A program made the position numbers and the translations under genes. Of a stretch of DNA of 43,238 bases, positions 23,001 through 32,051 are shown piece by piece (position 1 is the first letter of the stretch; each line of letters starts with the position of its first letter). The stretch covers positions 1-43,238 of the forward strand of contig JBOEGA010000011.1 in assembly GCA_050633205.1 (NCBI GenBank), read 5' to 3'. A model generated the notes under the pieces. It did not search any database. It had not been told where the DNA came from and worked only from the letters and a program-made list of their open reading frames with translations. The stretch comes from CBDHHC01 sp050633205 (GTDB lineage Bacteria > Pseudomonadota > Alphaproteobacteria > Rhizobiales > CBDHHC01).

Positions 23001-24900
23001 TATCCAGAACGAACCATTCACAGTCATAGGCGTTGGAGATATGTCAGGTGATGTGTTTGGAAACGGCATGATACTCTCCAAATCAACAAAACTGGTCGCT
23101 GCATTTGATCACCGCGATATCTTCATTGACCCTTCTCCTGCTCAGGAGCGTAGCTGGCTGGAGCGCAAAAGATTATTTGAAATGGATCGTTCAAGTTGGC
23201 AGAATTACAATCATGAACTGATCAGTCAGGGTGGCGGTATTTTCAGCCGGCAGTCAAAATCAATCAGCCTGACACCTGAAATAAAAGAACTTACGGGCCT
23301 GACAGAAGATACAGCAACACCCAATCAGCTTATTCATGCGCTTCTAAAATCTGAAGTGGATCTCTTGTGGTTCGGTGGAATTGGTACATATATTTGTGCT
23401 GAAGATGAGCGTGACGAAGAGGTTGGTGACCGTGCTAATGATGCCATTCGCATAAGGGCATCGGAGCTTAATGTTAAAGTCGTTGGCGAAGGTGCGAACC
23501 TGGGCATGACGCACAAGGCCCGAATAACATTCGCTATGAACGGCGGAAGAGTGAATTCCGATGCCATTGATAACTCAGCAGGGGTCAACTCATCAGACCT
23601 TGAAGTAAATATCAAAATTGCCCTTGGTGAGCGTGTACGCGCTGGAAAAATGACCACTGAGGAGCGTGATGCACTTCTTGTAAAAATGACCGATGAAGTT
23701 GCCGAAGCCTGCTTAATCAATAACTACCTGCAGAGTCTGACAATCAGTCTTGGTGAACGGAGGGGATTAAGTGACCTGAGTTTCCAGAAAAGACTGATAA
23801 ACGGACTTGAAAAGGAAGGGTTGCTTAATCGTAAACTCGAATACCTCCCAACAGATTCAGAAATGGCAATAAGGGCTAGAAATGGCCAGGCTTTAACCAG
23901 ACCTGAATTGGCTGTTTTGCTGGCATACGCCAAGATTGATCTGTTTGGAAAACTGATTCAGAGCAAAGTTCCTGACGATGAATTTCTCGAAGTAGAATTG
24001 CTTTCCTATTTTCCCAAAACGCTTGTTGCTGAGGCAGAAAACGAAATACGTAATCACCGCCTCCGCCGCGAAATAATCGCAACAAGACTTGCAAACTCTA
24101 TAATAAACAGAGGTGGTTCAACCATGGTTGTGCGCCTTAGGGAGTTAACTCGTAAGCCAGTTGAAGATATTGCCTATGCATTTGTTGCAGCATGTGCCGT
24201 CTTTGATCTGGAATCTGTTTATAGGGAAATAGACCTTCTGGACACTAAGGTAGAAGGCCACCTGCAGTTATCTTTGTACGGAAAAATGCAGGATTTACTG
24301 AGAAGCCAGACCACCTGGTTCTTATCAAATATTGATTTAAGCAGTAGCCTGTCTGAAATAATTGAACACTATAAAAGAGGCCTGGAAACTCTTGATCAGT
24401 CTATAGAGAAAATACTCAGCCCTGATCAGATTGAATCTCTGAAACATGAGCGTCAATGTCTTGAGGATAAAGGAGTTCAGGGAGATGTTGCTGCTTATAT
24501 TGCCGGTCTGAAATACCTGAGCAGCGGCCCTGACATGATCCTCGTATCTGAAAAATCTGGTTATGGTGTAGAATTAGCTGCACAGGCATTCACTCATATT
24601 GACCAGCTCTTCGATTTGGAAGAGTTGCGTGCACGAACATCTCTTCTGCAGCATGGCGACTATTTTGACCGGGTAGCTATATCCAGCGCATTACAGGATA
24701 TCTCGCAAATTCAGGGTGACCTGGCAGAACAGGTGTTAAAAATAAATGACGGCCAGTCAGCGGATCTTTCTAAGTGGCTGGAAAGCAAGCAGGAAGCCGT
24801 TGATAGCACGCAACAGCTAATTGCGGATATTATTCGTTCAGAGGAATTAACGGTTGCCAAACTAACTGTAGGCGTGTCTCAATTGCGCCAGTTGTGTTGA
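20038..24900 (+). CDS. NAD-specific glutamate dehydrogenase, large (180 kDa) type
   Basis: A 1620-residue catabolic glutamate dehydrogenase that converts glutamate to 2-oxoglutarate and ammonia with NAD. Length and domain order match the proteobacterial 180-kDa class. There is a long N-terminal region with ACT-like parts (1-700), a catalytic core at about 720-1220 (RGGKIARGGLRWSDR; NTVIVPSGAKGGFVAKN; VIGVGDMSGDVFGNGM; VVGEGANLGMT) and a helical C-terminus. The ATG at 20038 is preferred to an upstream TTG; GGGA lies six bases before it. It follows the RHH-PII gene by 169 bases. This class is often allosterically controlled, so a PII partner or RHH-PII repression would make biological sense. 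No terminator is seen before the MFS gene, 77 bases on. Confidence 0.97.
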   Translation: MVENLIASTELVENITEGLRGAGQNQTELLHFARYFLSELTEEDCAPYEQPTILAILNDAFQFIHKRPPNAHKIRAYDIKTDVDDNSGTNSRTVIEILNDDMPFLVDSIMTELSEQHLTPHLVLHPIIHTTRNEHGELNSVLDSEDINFSSPAERPAGYQKESFIHIQIESISDQRKKDVATTISNILESVRLAVADWRAMLLKISDTTASYTEFPPPVEVIKLTESIHFLKWLTDNHFTFLGIREYQLLGGVDNGFLKPVEGSALGILRNKDLQVLKHAGSNRKLTEQMRKFLFSEEPLMVTKANIRSTIHRRVHLDYIGVKTYDHSGEITGELAIVGLFTSVAYTRPPKDIPFIRHKVETAMRRYGLARSSHGSKALQNILDTFPRDELFQIQPEQLYETATGIASLELKPRPRVFIRIDDFKRYASILVFVPRDCFSTETRQAVGNFLAKAFQGRITAYFPFFLESPMVRIHFIIGLTDGELPEFDGVEIEKQVADILRSWRDELKTELSRQFLPSKAGNLLYKFGSAFPAGYEELTPPTKAIQDIHRLEQLNENHPIAINFYQNPDAPDDEVCASIYHLGGSIPLSKRVPVLENLGFAVIDERTFKVTPQIDDRPNEVANLHDMVLRAKADTEIDWEKSRLRLEEGFLAVWDGRAENDVYNNLLSVIEKDWREISVIRAMGSYLRQLGAPFTRAYLGQTLVRHHDITKNLLELFNLRCNPELDLNLSDRSKAQEELVEQIEKALIEIPSLDEDRIVRLFMNLITSVLRTNFYQEKESGNGSGAISFKFDSKNIEIAPNPKPYAEIYVYSPRVEGVHLRGGKIARGGLRWSDRQQDFRTEVLGLAKAQQVKNTVIVPSGAKGGFVAKNLTDEASREERLAEGIECYKIFISSLLSVTDNLEGQKVAHPENVVCYDGEDPYLVVAADKGTATFSDTANKISQDHKFWLDDAFASGGSAGYDHKKMGITARGAWESVKRHFREMDRDIQNEPFTVIGVGDMSGDVFGNGMILSKSTKLVAAFDHRDIFIDPSPAQERSWLERKRLFEMDRSSWQNYNHELISQGGGIFSRQSKSISLTPEIKELTGLTEDTATPNQLIHALLKSEVDLLWFGGIGTYICAEDERDEEVGDRANDAIRIRASELNVKVVGEGANLGMTHKARITFAMNGGRVNSDAIDNSAGVNSSDLEVNIKIALGERVRAGKMTTEERDALLVKMTDEVAEACLINNYLQSLTISLGERRGLSDLSFQKRLINGLEKEGLLNRKLEYLPTDSEMAIRARNGQALTRPELAVLLAYAKIDLFGKLIQSKVPDDEFLEVELLSYFPKTLVAEAENEIRNHRLRREIIATRLANSIINRGGSTMVVRLRELTRKPVEDIAYAFVAACAVFDLESVYREIDLLDTKVEGHLQLSLYGKMQDLLRSQTTWFLSNIDLSSSLSEIIEHYKRGLETLDQSIEKILSPDQIESLKHERQCLEDKGVQGDVAAYIAGLKYLSSGPDMILVSEKSGYGVELAAQAFTHIDQLFDLEELRARTSLLQHGDYFDRVAISSALQDISQIQGDLAEQVLKINDGQSADLSKWLESKQEAVDSTQQLIADIIRSEELTVAKLTVGVSQLRQLC

Positions 24901-24977
24901 GATCTCAAACAGACTGACCATAGTTTATTGCGAGTGGATCAACATTGGAAAACACTGGCATTATAAGGGGTTAGAGA

Positions 24978-26369
24978 ATGAGTATGAGTGCAACTGAGAC
25001 AGCTTCGTCTAAGCCGGATTCTCTGGCTGTAAAGAGTTGGATTTTATTCGACTGGGCCGGACAGCCATTCTACACTTTGGTAGCAACATTTCTGTTCGCT
25101 CCCTATTTCGTTGAGCACTTTATCGGTGATCAGGTCAAGGGGCAGGCATACTGGCTGTACGCGAGTGGCTGTGCAGGTCTGATAATAGCATTTCTCAGCC
25201 CTGTTTTAGGTTCAATTTCAGATGCCACAGGCCGCCGCAAGCCCTGGATATTACTGTTCGTTGCAATCCAGACTGTAGCTATGTGTATGCTTTGGTACGC
25301 AAAACCCGGAGATATGTCTGCCTTCTGGATCGTTATTCTCGGCTTTGTCATCGCTACAGTTTGCGCAGAATTTGTCATAGTCTTCACAAATTCAATGATG
25401 CCAGATCTGGTCCATAAAGATGATATGGGAAAATTAAGCGGAACGGCCTATGCAGTTGGCTATTTAGGTGGCGTTGTTGCCCTCGTCATAATGTCCGGCT
25501 TTATCATCGCAGCCAACATAGAAACAGGAAAAACAGTTCTGGGACTGGATCCCATAATAAACCTTGATGCATCACAAAGAGAGGGCGATCGTTTTTCAGG
25601 GCCATTCTCCGCTATATGGCTTGTTGTATTCTCTTTGCCTTTTTTCTTGTTTACTCCTGATGGTAAAGGAAAAAAAGTAGCTCTCGGGAAAGCTATCAGC
25701 TCCGGCCTGTCAGAACTTTCAAGTACATTCCATAGTCTGCGAAATTACAGGAATATTATGGTTTTCCTTATCGCAAGACTTCTCTACGTAGATGGCTTGG
25801 CAGCCATTCTCTATGTCGGGGCAATATACGCTAGCTCCTTGTTTTCATGGGGAACTCTGGAACAGGGACTTTTTGGTATATTTCTGGCTGTTACCGGAAC
25901 GCTGGGAGCATTCTTGGGTGGTCGATTTGATGATATAATTGGCCCTAAAAAAGTAATTATGCTCGGTCTTATAGGACTTCTTGTTGCAACCATTGGCATA
26001 ATCTCTGTAGATAAAACCCATATTTTATTCGTTATAGAAGTCGCTGAGAAGACCAAAGGCAGTGCTCCATTCTCATCAGTTGCAGAGCAGGTCTACCTTG
26101 GTTTTGCTTTCCTTATTGGAATAGTCTTTGGTCCGATCTATTCATCCAGTCGAACATTAATGGCCAGGCTTGCTCCGGAAGACAAAAGAACTGAATTTTT
26201 TGGTTTCTTCGCATTTTCTGGAAAAGTAACCTCTTTTATGGCCCCGGTACTGATAGCCTTCATTACCGAATTTTCGCAAAGTCAGCGAATAGGCATTGCT
26301 ACTACAATAGTGTTTATCACTGCTGGATTTATTTTGATGATGATGGTTAGGCAGGAACAGAAATCCTGA
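24978..26369 (+). CDS. MFS transporter, UMF1/Atg22-like
   Basis: A 463-residue membrane protein with about twelve helices. The N-terminal SWILFDWAGQPFYTLVATFLFAPYF and the loop PVLGSISDATGRRKPWI mark the UMF1 (Atg22-like) branch of the major facilitator superfamily. The fungal relatives export amino acids from vacuoles; the bacterial substrate is unknown. AAGGGG lies eight bases before the ATG. It follows the glutamate dehydrogenase by 77 bases in the same direction, so it may be co-transcribed. Amino-acid transport would fit that neighbour, but this is only suggestive. Confidence 0.88.
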   Translation: MSMSATETASSKPDSLAVKSWILFDWAGQPFYTLVATFLFAPYFVEHFIGDQVKGQAYWLYASGCAGLIIAFLSPVLGSISDATGRRKPWILLFVAIQTVAMCMLWYAKPGDMSAFWIVILGFVIATVCAEFVIVFTNSMMPDLVHKDDMGKLSGTAYAVGYLGGVVALVIMSGFIIAANIETGKTVLGLDPIINLDASQREGDRFSGPFSAIWLVVFSLPFFLFTPDGKGKKVALGKAISSGLSELSSTFHSLRNYRNIMVFLIARLLYVDGLAAILYVGAIYASSLFSWGTLEQGLFGIFLAVTGTLGAFLGGRFDDIIGPKKVIMLGLIGLLVATIGIISVDKTHILFVIEVAEKTKGSAPFSSVAEQVYLGFAFLIGIVFGPIYSSSRTLMARLAPEDKRTEFFGFFAFSGKVTSFMAPVLIAFITEFSQSQRIGIATTIVFITAGFILMMMVRQEQKS

Positions 26370-26452
26370 GGGCATACGTAAGTGTATATTAGGGAATATA
26401 TACGAGAAATATACTAAGGCCCTAAGTACTTTAAATGTGTAGGATAATTCAG

Positions 26453-27817
26453 ATGATATCTAGAAAGCTGTGGTTTTTCCCTCCGGTAATTTTGGGAGTT
26501 TTAATTCTCGTTTTTTTTGTAGGCAGTAGAAAAACGCCAGTCCAGAATCCACCAGCTGAATTAGCCAGACATATTAGAGTTATAGAAGTAGGGCAGGAGA
26601 AACTCCTGCCCAGAGCCGTTGGGTACGGAACTGTAAAACCTGCACGGGTATGGAATGCAGTAGCCCAGGTCAGTGGCCAGATTGAATATGTTCACCCTTC
26701 ATTTAAAAAGGGGGCAATTCTTCCTGCCGATACAGAAATCGTTAGAATTTCAGATACAGATTATAAAATCGCTGTCAAACAGGCAGAAGCCAATATCCGG
26801 TCAGCAAAAGCACGCCTTAAAGAACTGGAGATCACAGAACAGAATAACAAAGATGCTCTTGGTATTGAAGAAAAGTCACTCTCCATAAAACAGCAGGAAC
26901 TCAGTAGAAAGCAGGAGCTTCTCAAACGGGGAACCATTGCTCAGGCCTCACTGGATCAGGAGCAGCGGGATTTACTAAATCAGGAAAAAAGAGTTCTTGA
27001 TCTGAAGAACTCATTAAGATTGCTACCGACCCAAAGAGATGTACAAAAAGAACAGCTTGAAGTTTATGAGACCCAGCTGGAAACAGCAAAACTAAACAGG
27101 AAACGCACAAGTATCCGTCTCCCATTCGCGGCAAGAATTTCAGAAGCCAATGTTGAAGTAACTCAATATGTAGGTGTGGGAACCATGCTTGGCGCCGCAG
27201 ATGGTTTAAAGACAGCAGAAATCTCCGCCCAGATCCCGCTTTCCAATATTACCCGTCTGATGCAGCCTTATTTGAATAAAGAACAGACTGCAACTTTGTC
27301 GAGAGAAGCCTTTGAAGCTCTTCGAACAAAAATGGGGCTTTATGCGATCGTCAGGTTAAACACGGGTCTGAAAAATGTTGCGTGGAAAGCTGTCGTATCC
27401 AGAACAAGTGACACAATCGACCCCAAAACCAGAGCCGTAGGTATAATCATTTCAGTAGAGGATCACTATAAAAAAGTCATTCCAGGCGAACGCCCTCCCC
27501 TAGTCAAAGGCATGTTTGTCGAAGTTGAATTACGAACAGCACCACTGGAGGGGCTGTTGATTATCCCTCGCAGCGCCCTCCATGACAAACAATTATATGT
27601 CCTGAATAATGAAAGTCGTCTGGAAATCAGACCGGTAAGTCTGGCATTCAGCCAGGGCAATCTGGCAGTTATTTCTAGCGGGCTGAAGGCGGGAGAAAAA
27701 GTTGTTGTTAGTGATTTAAGCCCGGCAATTCCTAATATGCTCCTGAGGCATACGACAGATCAGGAATTGATGAAGCGTATTAAATCGGAAGCACTTGCTG
27801 AAGGAGATGCTAAGTGA
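26453..27817 (+). CDS. RND efflux periplasmic adaptor (HlyD/AcrA-like)
   Basis: A 454-residue membrane fusion protein. An N-terminal membrane anchor (about residues 6-24, FFPPVILGVLILVFFVG) replaces a lipoprotein signal. Then come the lipoyl/barrel-sandwich halves (VAQVSGQIEYVHPSFKKG and RTSIRLPFAARISEANVEVTQYVGVG), a long coiled-coil hairpin between them (about 100-210), a beta-barrel and a membrane-proximal domain (VVSDLSPAIPNMLL). The start at 26453 has AGGA eight bases before it; an ATG six codons upstream has none. Its last four bases overlap the GTG start of the pump, so the two are translated together. Confidence 0.92.
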   Translation: MISRKLWFFPPVILGVLILVFFVGSRKTPVQNPPAELARHIRVIEVGQEKLLPRAVGYGTVKPARVWNAVAQVSGQIEYVHPSFKKGAILPADTEIVRISDTDYKIAVKQAEANIRSAKARLKELEITEQNNKDALGIEEKSLSIKQQELSRKQELLKRGTIAQASLDQEQRDLLNQEKRVLDLKNSLRLLPTQRDVQKEQLEVYETQLETAKLNRKRTSIRLPFAARISEANVEVTQYVGVGTMLGAADGLKTAEISAQIPLSNITRLMQPYLNKEQTATLSREAFEALRTKMGLYAIVRLNTGLKNVAWKAVVSRTSDTIDPKTRAVGIIISVEDHYKKVIPGERPPLVKGMFVEVELRTAPLEGLLIIPRSALHDKQLYVLNNESRLEIRPVSLAFSQGNLAVISSGLKAGEKVVVSDLSPAIPNMLLRHTTDQELMKRIKSEALAEGDAK

Positions 27818-30800
27818 TCCGTTTCTTCGCTAACCACCCGACAGCAGCAAATCTTTTGATGATTGCTTTATTAGTTGTTGGAATTTTCTCATTGCCAAAA
27901 TTGCAGAGAGAAACCTTCCCGAGAATTGATCCGCGTCGTGTTCAAATCACAGTTTTATATCCCGGAGCCCGCCCGGAAAATGTTGAACAGGCGATCTGCC
28001 AGAGAATCGAAGATGCAGTTGATGGCGTTGATAATGTTTTCGAAATAAAATGTGAAGCCAGGGAAGGTCTGGCTCAGGCTGTCATAGAAATGGTTGAGGG
28101 AAGTAACCTGGACCGCTTCTTTTCAGATGTAAAAACAGAAGTTGAAGCAATCAATGATTTTCCTGATAGCGTTGAAAAGCCCATAATAAAACAGCTTGGA
28201 CGTACTGATTTCGTAGCTTCAGTAGCCATTACCGGTCCAAAAAACAAAGCGGAATTAAAGGCCTATGCTGAGGCAGTAAAAGACAGAATGCTACAATGGG
28301 GTGGCATACCCAAAATTGAAATATCAGGTTTTTCTGATCATCAGTTACGCATTGTTCTGAGGGAAGCAACTCTGAAACAGTTTGGTGTAAGCATTGCTGA
28401 TATTGCAAACGTAATATCTCGCCAAAGCCTTGAATTACCGGCAGGAAATATCAAAACAAAAGATCGCGAAATTCTTGTCAGGTTTTCAGATGAAAGAAAA
28501 AAGGTCAACGACCTGAAAGACCTTATAATAATTTCAAGCTCTGAGGGTGGCATTGTACGATTGGGAGATATTGCAGAAATCCATGATGTTTTTGAATTGG
28601 ATGAGGAGCAGTTTCTCTTTAATGGCGAACCTGCCGCTCTTTTGGCCATTACCAAAACGGAAAATCAGGATACGCTGAAAGTCATTGACGCTATAAAAGC
28701 CTTTGTAGAACACGAACGAAAAGTTACAGCTCCCGGTGTAAAGCTTTATGTCACCAACGACGTATCCTCAATTGTACGGGATCGTCTGGAACTTTTAATA
28801 AGTAATATGGCTCAGGGGCTGATACTCGTTTTCTTGTCAATGTGGCTGTTCTTTGGTCTCCGATATGCGTTCTGGATTACATTAGGCCTGCCTGTTGCGT
28901 TTATGGGGGCCTTTGCTGTGATGGTTGTAATTGGTTATTCGATTAACATGATCACCATGGTTGCCCTTTTAATAGTTATCGGGCTGCTGATGGATGACGC
29001 TATCGTAATATCTGAAAACATTGCAGCAGAAAGTGAGAAGGGAAAAAAGCCAATACAGGCTGCTATTGATGGCACAATGCAGGTCTTCCCGGGGGTAATC
29101 TCGTCCTTCCTGACTACAGTCTGCGTATTCAGTTCCCTTGGTTTCCTGAAAGGCGATATTGGTGCTGTTTTGAAAGTTGTTCCAGTCGTCATGATTTGTG
29201 TATTGGTAGTGTCACTCATTGAAGCATTCCTTATTCTGCCAAATCACCTGTCTCACTCACTAAATGGTACAAAAGCTACAGGAGTACAGAAATGGGGTAA
29301 CAACATCCTGTCCTGGCTTCGCGAAAATATAGTTGGCCGTTTTGTAGATATTACAGTGCAGTGGCGCTACCTCACATTTGGTGTATCCATTTTTCTGCTT
29401 TTGATTTCAGTATCTATGCTGGCTGGTGGAGTTCTGAAATTTTCAGCATTCCCTGATCTGGACGGTGATAACCTTCAGGCACGCCTGCTTCTGCCCCAGG
29501 GCACTCCATTGGAGAAAACCGAGGCAATAGTAAATAAAATAAAAACTGCGGCCCTTAAAACTGGAAAAGAGCTGGAAAGCAATGAGAAAAGTGGCTCTCA
29601 GCTCATTAAAAATACCTCAATACAATATAATAAAAACTCAGATGCAAACGAAAGCGGAACCCATGTCGCAACAATAAGCCTGGACTTGTTGAGCACTGAA
29701 ATTCGCAAGACAACAAATGATCAGTTTCTGGCTCGTTGGAGAAAGAATGTTGGCGATATAGCTGACATCGTTTCGATTAAATACGGCGAATCATCTCTTG
29801 GTCCTGCAGGTCTTGCGATAGATCTCAGATTACAGGGCCCGATTTTAACAGATCTTAAATCAGCATCTCACGATTTGTTGACCTGGCTTGGCCGATACCA
29901 GGGCGCCTTTAACATTTCAGATGACCTGCGTTCTGGAAAACAGGAACTGACCGTCAAAATGAAAGAGGGTGCAAAAAGCCTGAATGTTGATGCACGCACA
30001 GTCGCTGACCAGTTACGAAAAGCTTTCTACGGAACAACAATCAACGAAATTCAGCGTGGTAAGGAATCCTATGAGATTGATATACGTTTCGCAGACGCAG
30101 ATAAAAGCAGCATAGCAGATCTGGAAAACTTCACCGTAACTGCATCTGATGGCAGCCTGATCCCGATTTCGTCAGTAGCTGTCATTGAGCAGCAAAGAGG
30201 TTTTGCTAGAATCAACCGTATCAATGGTATCCGAACGATAACAATCCAGGGTGATGTAGATGTTCGTGTCGCAAATGCCAATGAAATCATAAAAGATACT
30301 GAAAAACGCTTTCTTCCTGAATTGAAAAAGCGCTATCCGGATGTGAAAGTGGAAATTCAGGGCCAGAATAAAGAAGCCGGAACAACGCAGGCCTCAATGG
30401 TGAGTGGCTTCATTATTGGCCTGATTGGTGTCTTTCTGCTTCTGAGCTTCCAGTTCCGCAGTTATGTTGAACCAGTCGTCGTTATGATTGTTATACCATT
30501 TGCATTTATAGGCGCAGTAGCCGGACATATGCTGCTTGGGCTGGATTTCACAATGCCCAGTATGCTTGGGTTTATCGCCTTGTCAGGTGTTGTTGTGAAT
30601 GATTCAATACTCTTGGTGAATTTCATAAAAAACCGTCATACACCCGAAAAAACCGTTGCAGAGCTTGCTCCTCAGGCAAGCCGGGCAAGGTTCAGGGCAA
30701 TTTTCCTGACATCTCTGACAACAGTACTCGGATTACTGCCTATGCTGCTGGAAACAAGCCTGCAGGCACAGGTATTGATTCCTCTGGTAACCAGCCTGGC

Positions 30801-30906
30801 ATTCGGCCTGATGGCTTCAACGCTCCTTGTACTGTTTGTTGTACCAGCCATCTACGCCATCCTCGATGATTTTGGCATCAGTTCTCTTTCTGATGCCAAA
30901 CATTGA
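27814..30906 (+). CDS. RND-family efflux pump permease (AcrB-like)
   Basis: A 1030-residue inner-membrane RND transporter. It has the N-terminal helix, two large periplasmic loops and two six-helix membrane bundles. Family marks are FPRIDPRRVQITVLYPGARPE near the start, LLMDDAIVISENI in the fourth helix (the proton-relay aspartates) and the C-terminal FRAIFLTSLTTVLGLLPML. It starts at GTG overlapping the adaptor stop (GTGA), with AAGGAG seven bases before. Substrates are probably hydrophobic compounds. No transcriptional regulator of the pump lies next to it. The TolC-like protein at 12947 could be its outer-membrane partner, although it is in a different transcription unit. Confidence 0.95.
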   Translation: MIRFFANHPTAANLLMIALLVVGIFSLPKLQRETFPRIDPRRVQITVLYPGARPENVEQAICQRIEDAVDGVDNVFEIKCEAREGLAQAVIEMVEGSNLDRFFSDVKTEVEAINDFPDSVEKPIIKQLGRTDFVASVAITGPKNKAELKAYAEAVKDRMLQWGGIPKIEISGFSDHQLRIVLREATLKQFGVSIADIANVISRQSLELPAGNIKTKDREILVRFSDERKKVNDLKDLIIISSSEGGIVRLGDIAEIHDVFELDEEQFLFNGEPAALLAITKTENQDTLKVIDAIKAFVEHERKVTAPGVKLYVTNDVSSIVRDRLELLISNMAQGLILVFLSMWLFFGLRYAFWITLGLPVAFMGAFAVMVVIGYSINMITMVALLIVIGLLMDDAIVISENIAAESEKGKKPIQAAIDGTMQVFPGVISSFLTTVCVFSSLGFLKGDIGAVLKVVPVVMICVLVVSLIEAFLILPNHLSHSLNGTKATGVQKWGNNILSWLRENIVGRFVDITVQWRYLTFGVSIFLLLISVSMLAGGVLKFSAFPDLDGDNLQARLLLPQGTPLEKTEAIVNKIKTAALKTGKELESNEKSGSQLIKNTSIQYNKNSDANESGTHVATISLDLLSTEIRKTTNDQFLARWRKNVGDIADIVSIKYGESSLGPAGLAIDLRLQGPILTDLKSASHDLLTWLGRYQGAFNISDDLRSGKQELTVKMKEGAKSLNVDARTVADQLRKAFYGTTINEIQRGKESYEIDIRFADADKSSIADLENFTVTASDGSLIPISSVAVIEQQRGFARINRINGIRTITIQGDVDVRVANANEIIKDTEKRFLPELKKRYPDVKVEIQGQNKEAGTTQASMVSGFIIGLIGVFLLLSFQFRSYVEPVVVMIVIPFAFIGAVAGHMLLGLDFTMPSMLGFIALSGVVVNDSILLVNFIKNRHTPEKTVAELAPQASRARFRAIFLTSLTTVLGLLPMLLETSLQAQVLIPLVTSLAFGLMASTLLVLFVVPAIYAILDDFGISSLSDAKH

Positions 30907-30972
30907 TTTACGCGCGTCTTTACTATTGCCATAACACTATAAACGACCATATGTTCCATTATGTTAGAGATG

Positions 30973-30994
30973 GAAGTGCGGGTTTCCGCACTTC
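30973..30994 (+). terminator. hairpin between the pump gene and gshB
   Basis: GAAGTGCGG (30973-30981) and CCGCACTTC (30986-30994) form a perfect 9-bp stem with loop GTTT. A-rich rather than T-rich sequence follows. It starts 67 bases after the pump stop and ends 25 bases before the gshB ATG. It is probably a partial terminator or a leader hairpin of gshB. Confidence 0.5.
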
Positions 30995-31018
30995 AAAGAA
31001 AAATGAAATGAACTTCAA

Positions 31019-31960
31019 ATGAAACTCTTGCTTGTAGTTGACCCATTGGAAACACTTCAGGTTTCAATGGATACATCACTTGTGATGGCCCATGAGGCAA
31101 ACAAACGTGGTCACGATGTTTTTACGGTAGAAGCCCATCGGGTGTATCGTGATAAAGACGGCTGTTATGGAACAATCTGCGAATTTCCATATGACAGCAA
31201 GGCAAATCAGCCAGTCGAAAGCTTTGCTCTTGATCCTCAAAAAAGATATTTTGATGACTTTGATATTGTGGTCATGCGCAAGGACCCGCCAGTGGATGAA
31301 TTCTATATCGGCTGCCTGTATGCAATGGAGCACACCAACGCAACTGTCCTGAATTCGCCAAAAGGTCTGCGTCTGTTCAACGAGAAAATAAGCTTGTTGG
31401 CCTGGCCGGATTTGGCCCCCGCAACCCTGTTGTCCGCAGAAACAGAAGAGATCGCCCGTTTTATCAGATCTTTCGAGCATGGCGGGGTAATCAAGCCGAT
31501 CAATATGTATAGCGGTAAAGGCGTCGTTCGGGCAAAAGCAGATGACCCCCAACTTGAAGCAATCATTTCTGAAGCTACACAGAATCAATCAAAATTTATC
31601 ATTGTTCAGGAATACATCCCGGCAGTAAGCGAAGGTGACAAACGAATCTTTATGATCGATGGTAAAGTCATTGGTGCAATGAATCGTGTCCCCGCAAAAG
31701 GTGAGTGGCTGGCAAATATCCACATGGGCGCAAGTGCTGAATCAACAGAAGTTACCGCAAGGGATATGGATATCGTGAACGGCATCACTCCAATGCTGCG
31801 TGAACTGGATACACCTTTGGCATGTATTGATATTATTGGAGGATTTCTGTCGGAAGTGAATATAACAAGCCCTTCAGGTATCCCCCAGATTAATGAGGTG
31901 ACAGGAGATAATCACGAACGTTACATAATAGATTATCTGGAAGAGCGTCATAAAGGCTGA
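31019..31960 (+). CDS. gshB: glutathione synthetase
   Basis: A 313-residue ATP-grasp ligase that joins gamma-glutamylcysteine and glycine, the last step of glutathione synthesis. Length (about 315) and order match GshB. The N-terminal domain includes VVMRKDPPVDEFYI. The ATP-binding segment is GGVIKPINMYSGKGVVRA, the EYIPAVSEGDKRIFMIDGK block follows, and the C-terminal EVNITSPSGIPQINEVTG carries metal and substrate ligands. The substrate-binding loop is a little changed relative to the Escherichia coli form. It appears to be a single-gene unit. Confidence 0.95.
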   Translation: MKLLLVVDPLETLQVSMDTSLVMAHEANKRGHDVFTVEAHRVYRDKDGCYGTICEFPYDSKANQPVESFALDPQKRYFDDFDIVVMRKDPPVDEFYIGCLYAMEHTNATVLNSPKGLRLFNEKISLLAWPDLAPATLLSAETEEIARFIRSFEHGGVIKPINMYSGKGVVRAKADDPQLEAIISEATQNQSKFIIVQEYIPAVSEGDKRIFMIDGKVIGAMNRVPAKGEWLANIHMGASAESTEVTARDMDIVNGITPMLRELDTPLACIDIIGGFLSEVNITSPSGIPQINEVTGDNHERYIIDYLEERHKG

Positions 31961-32051
31961 GAATGTCCACTGTATATGGTCCAAAAAAGCCATAAACCCG
32001 TGATAATGCCTGCATGTTGTGGACGTTAATTTGCTGAGAAGGGATTTTTAT

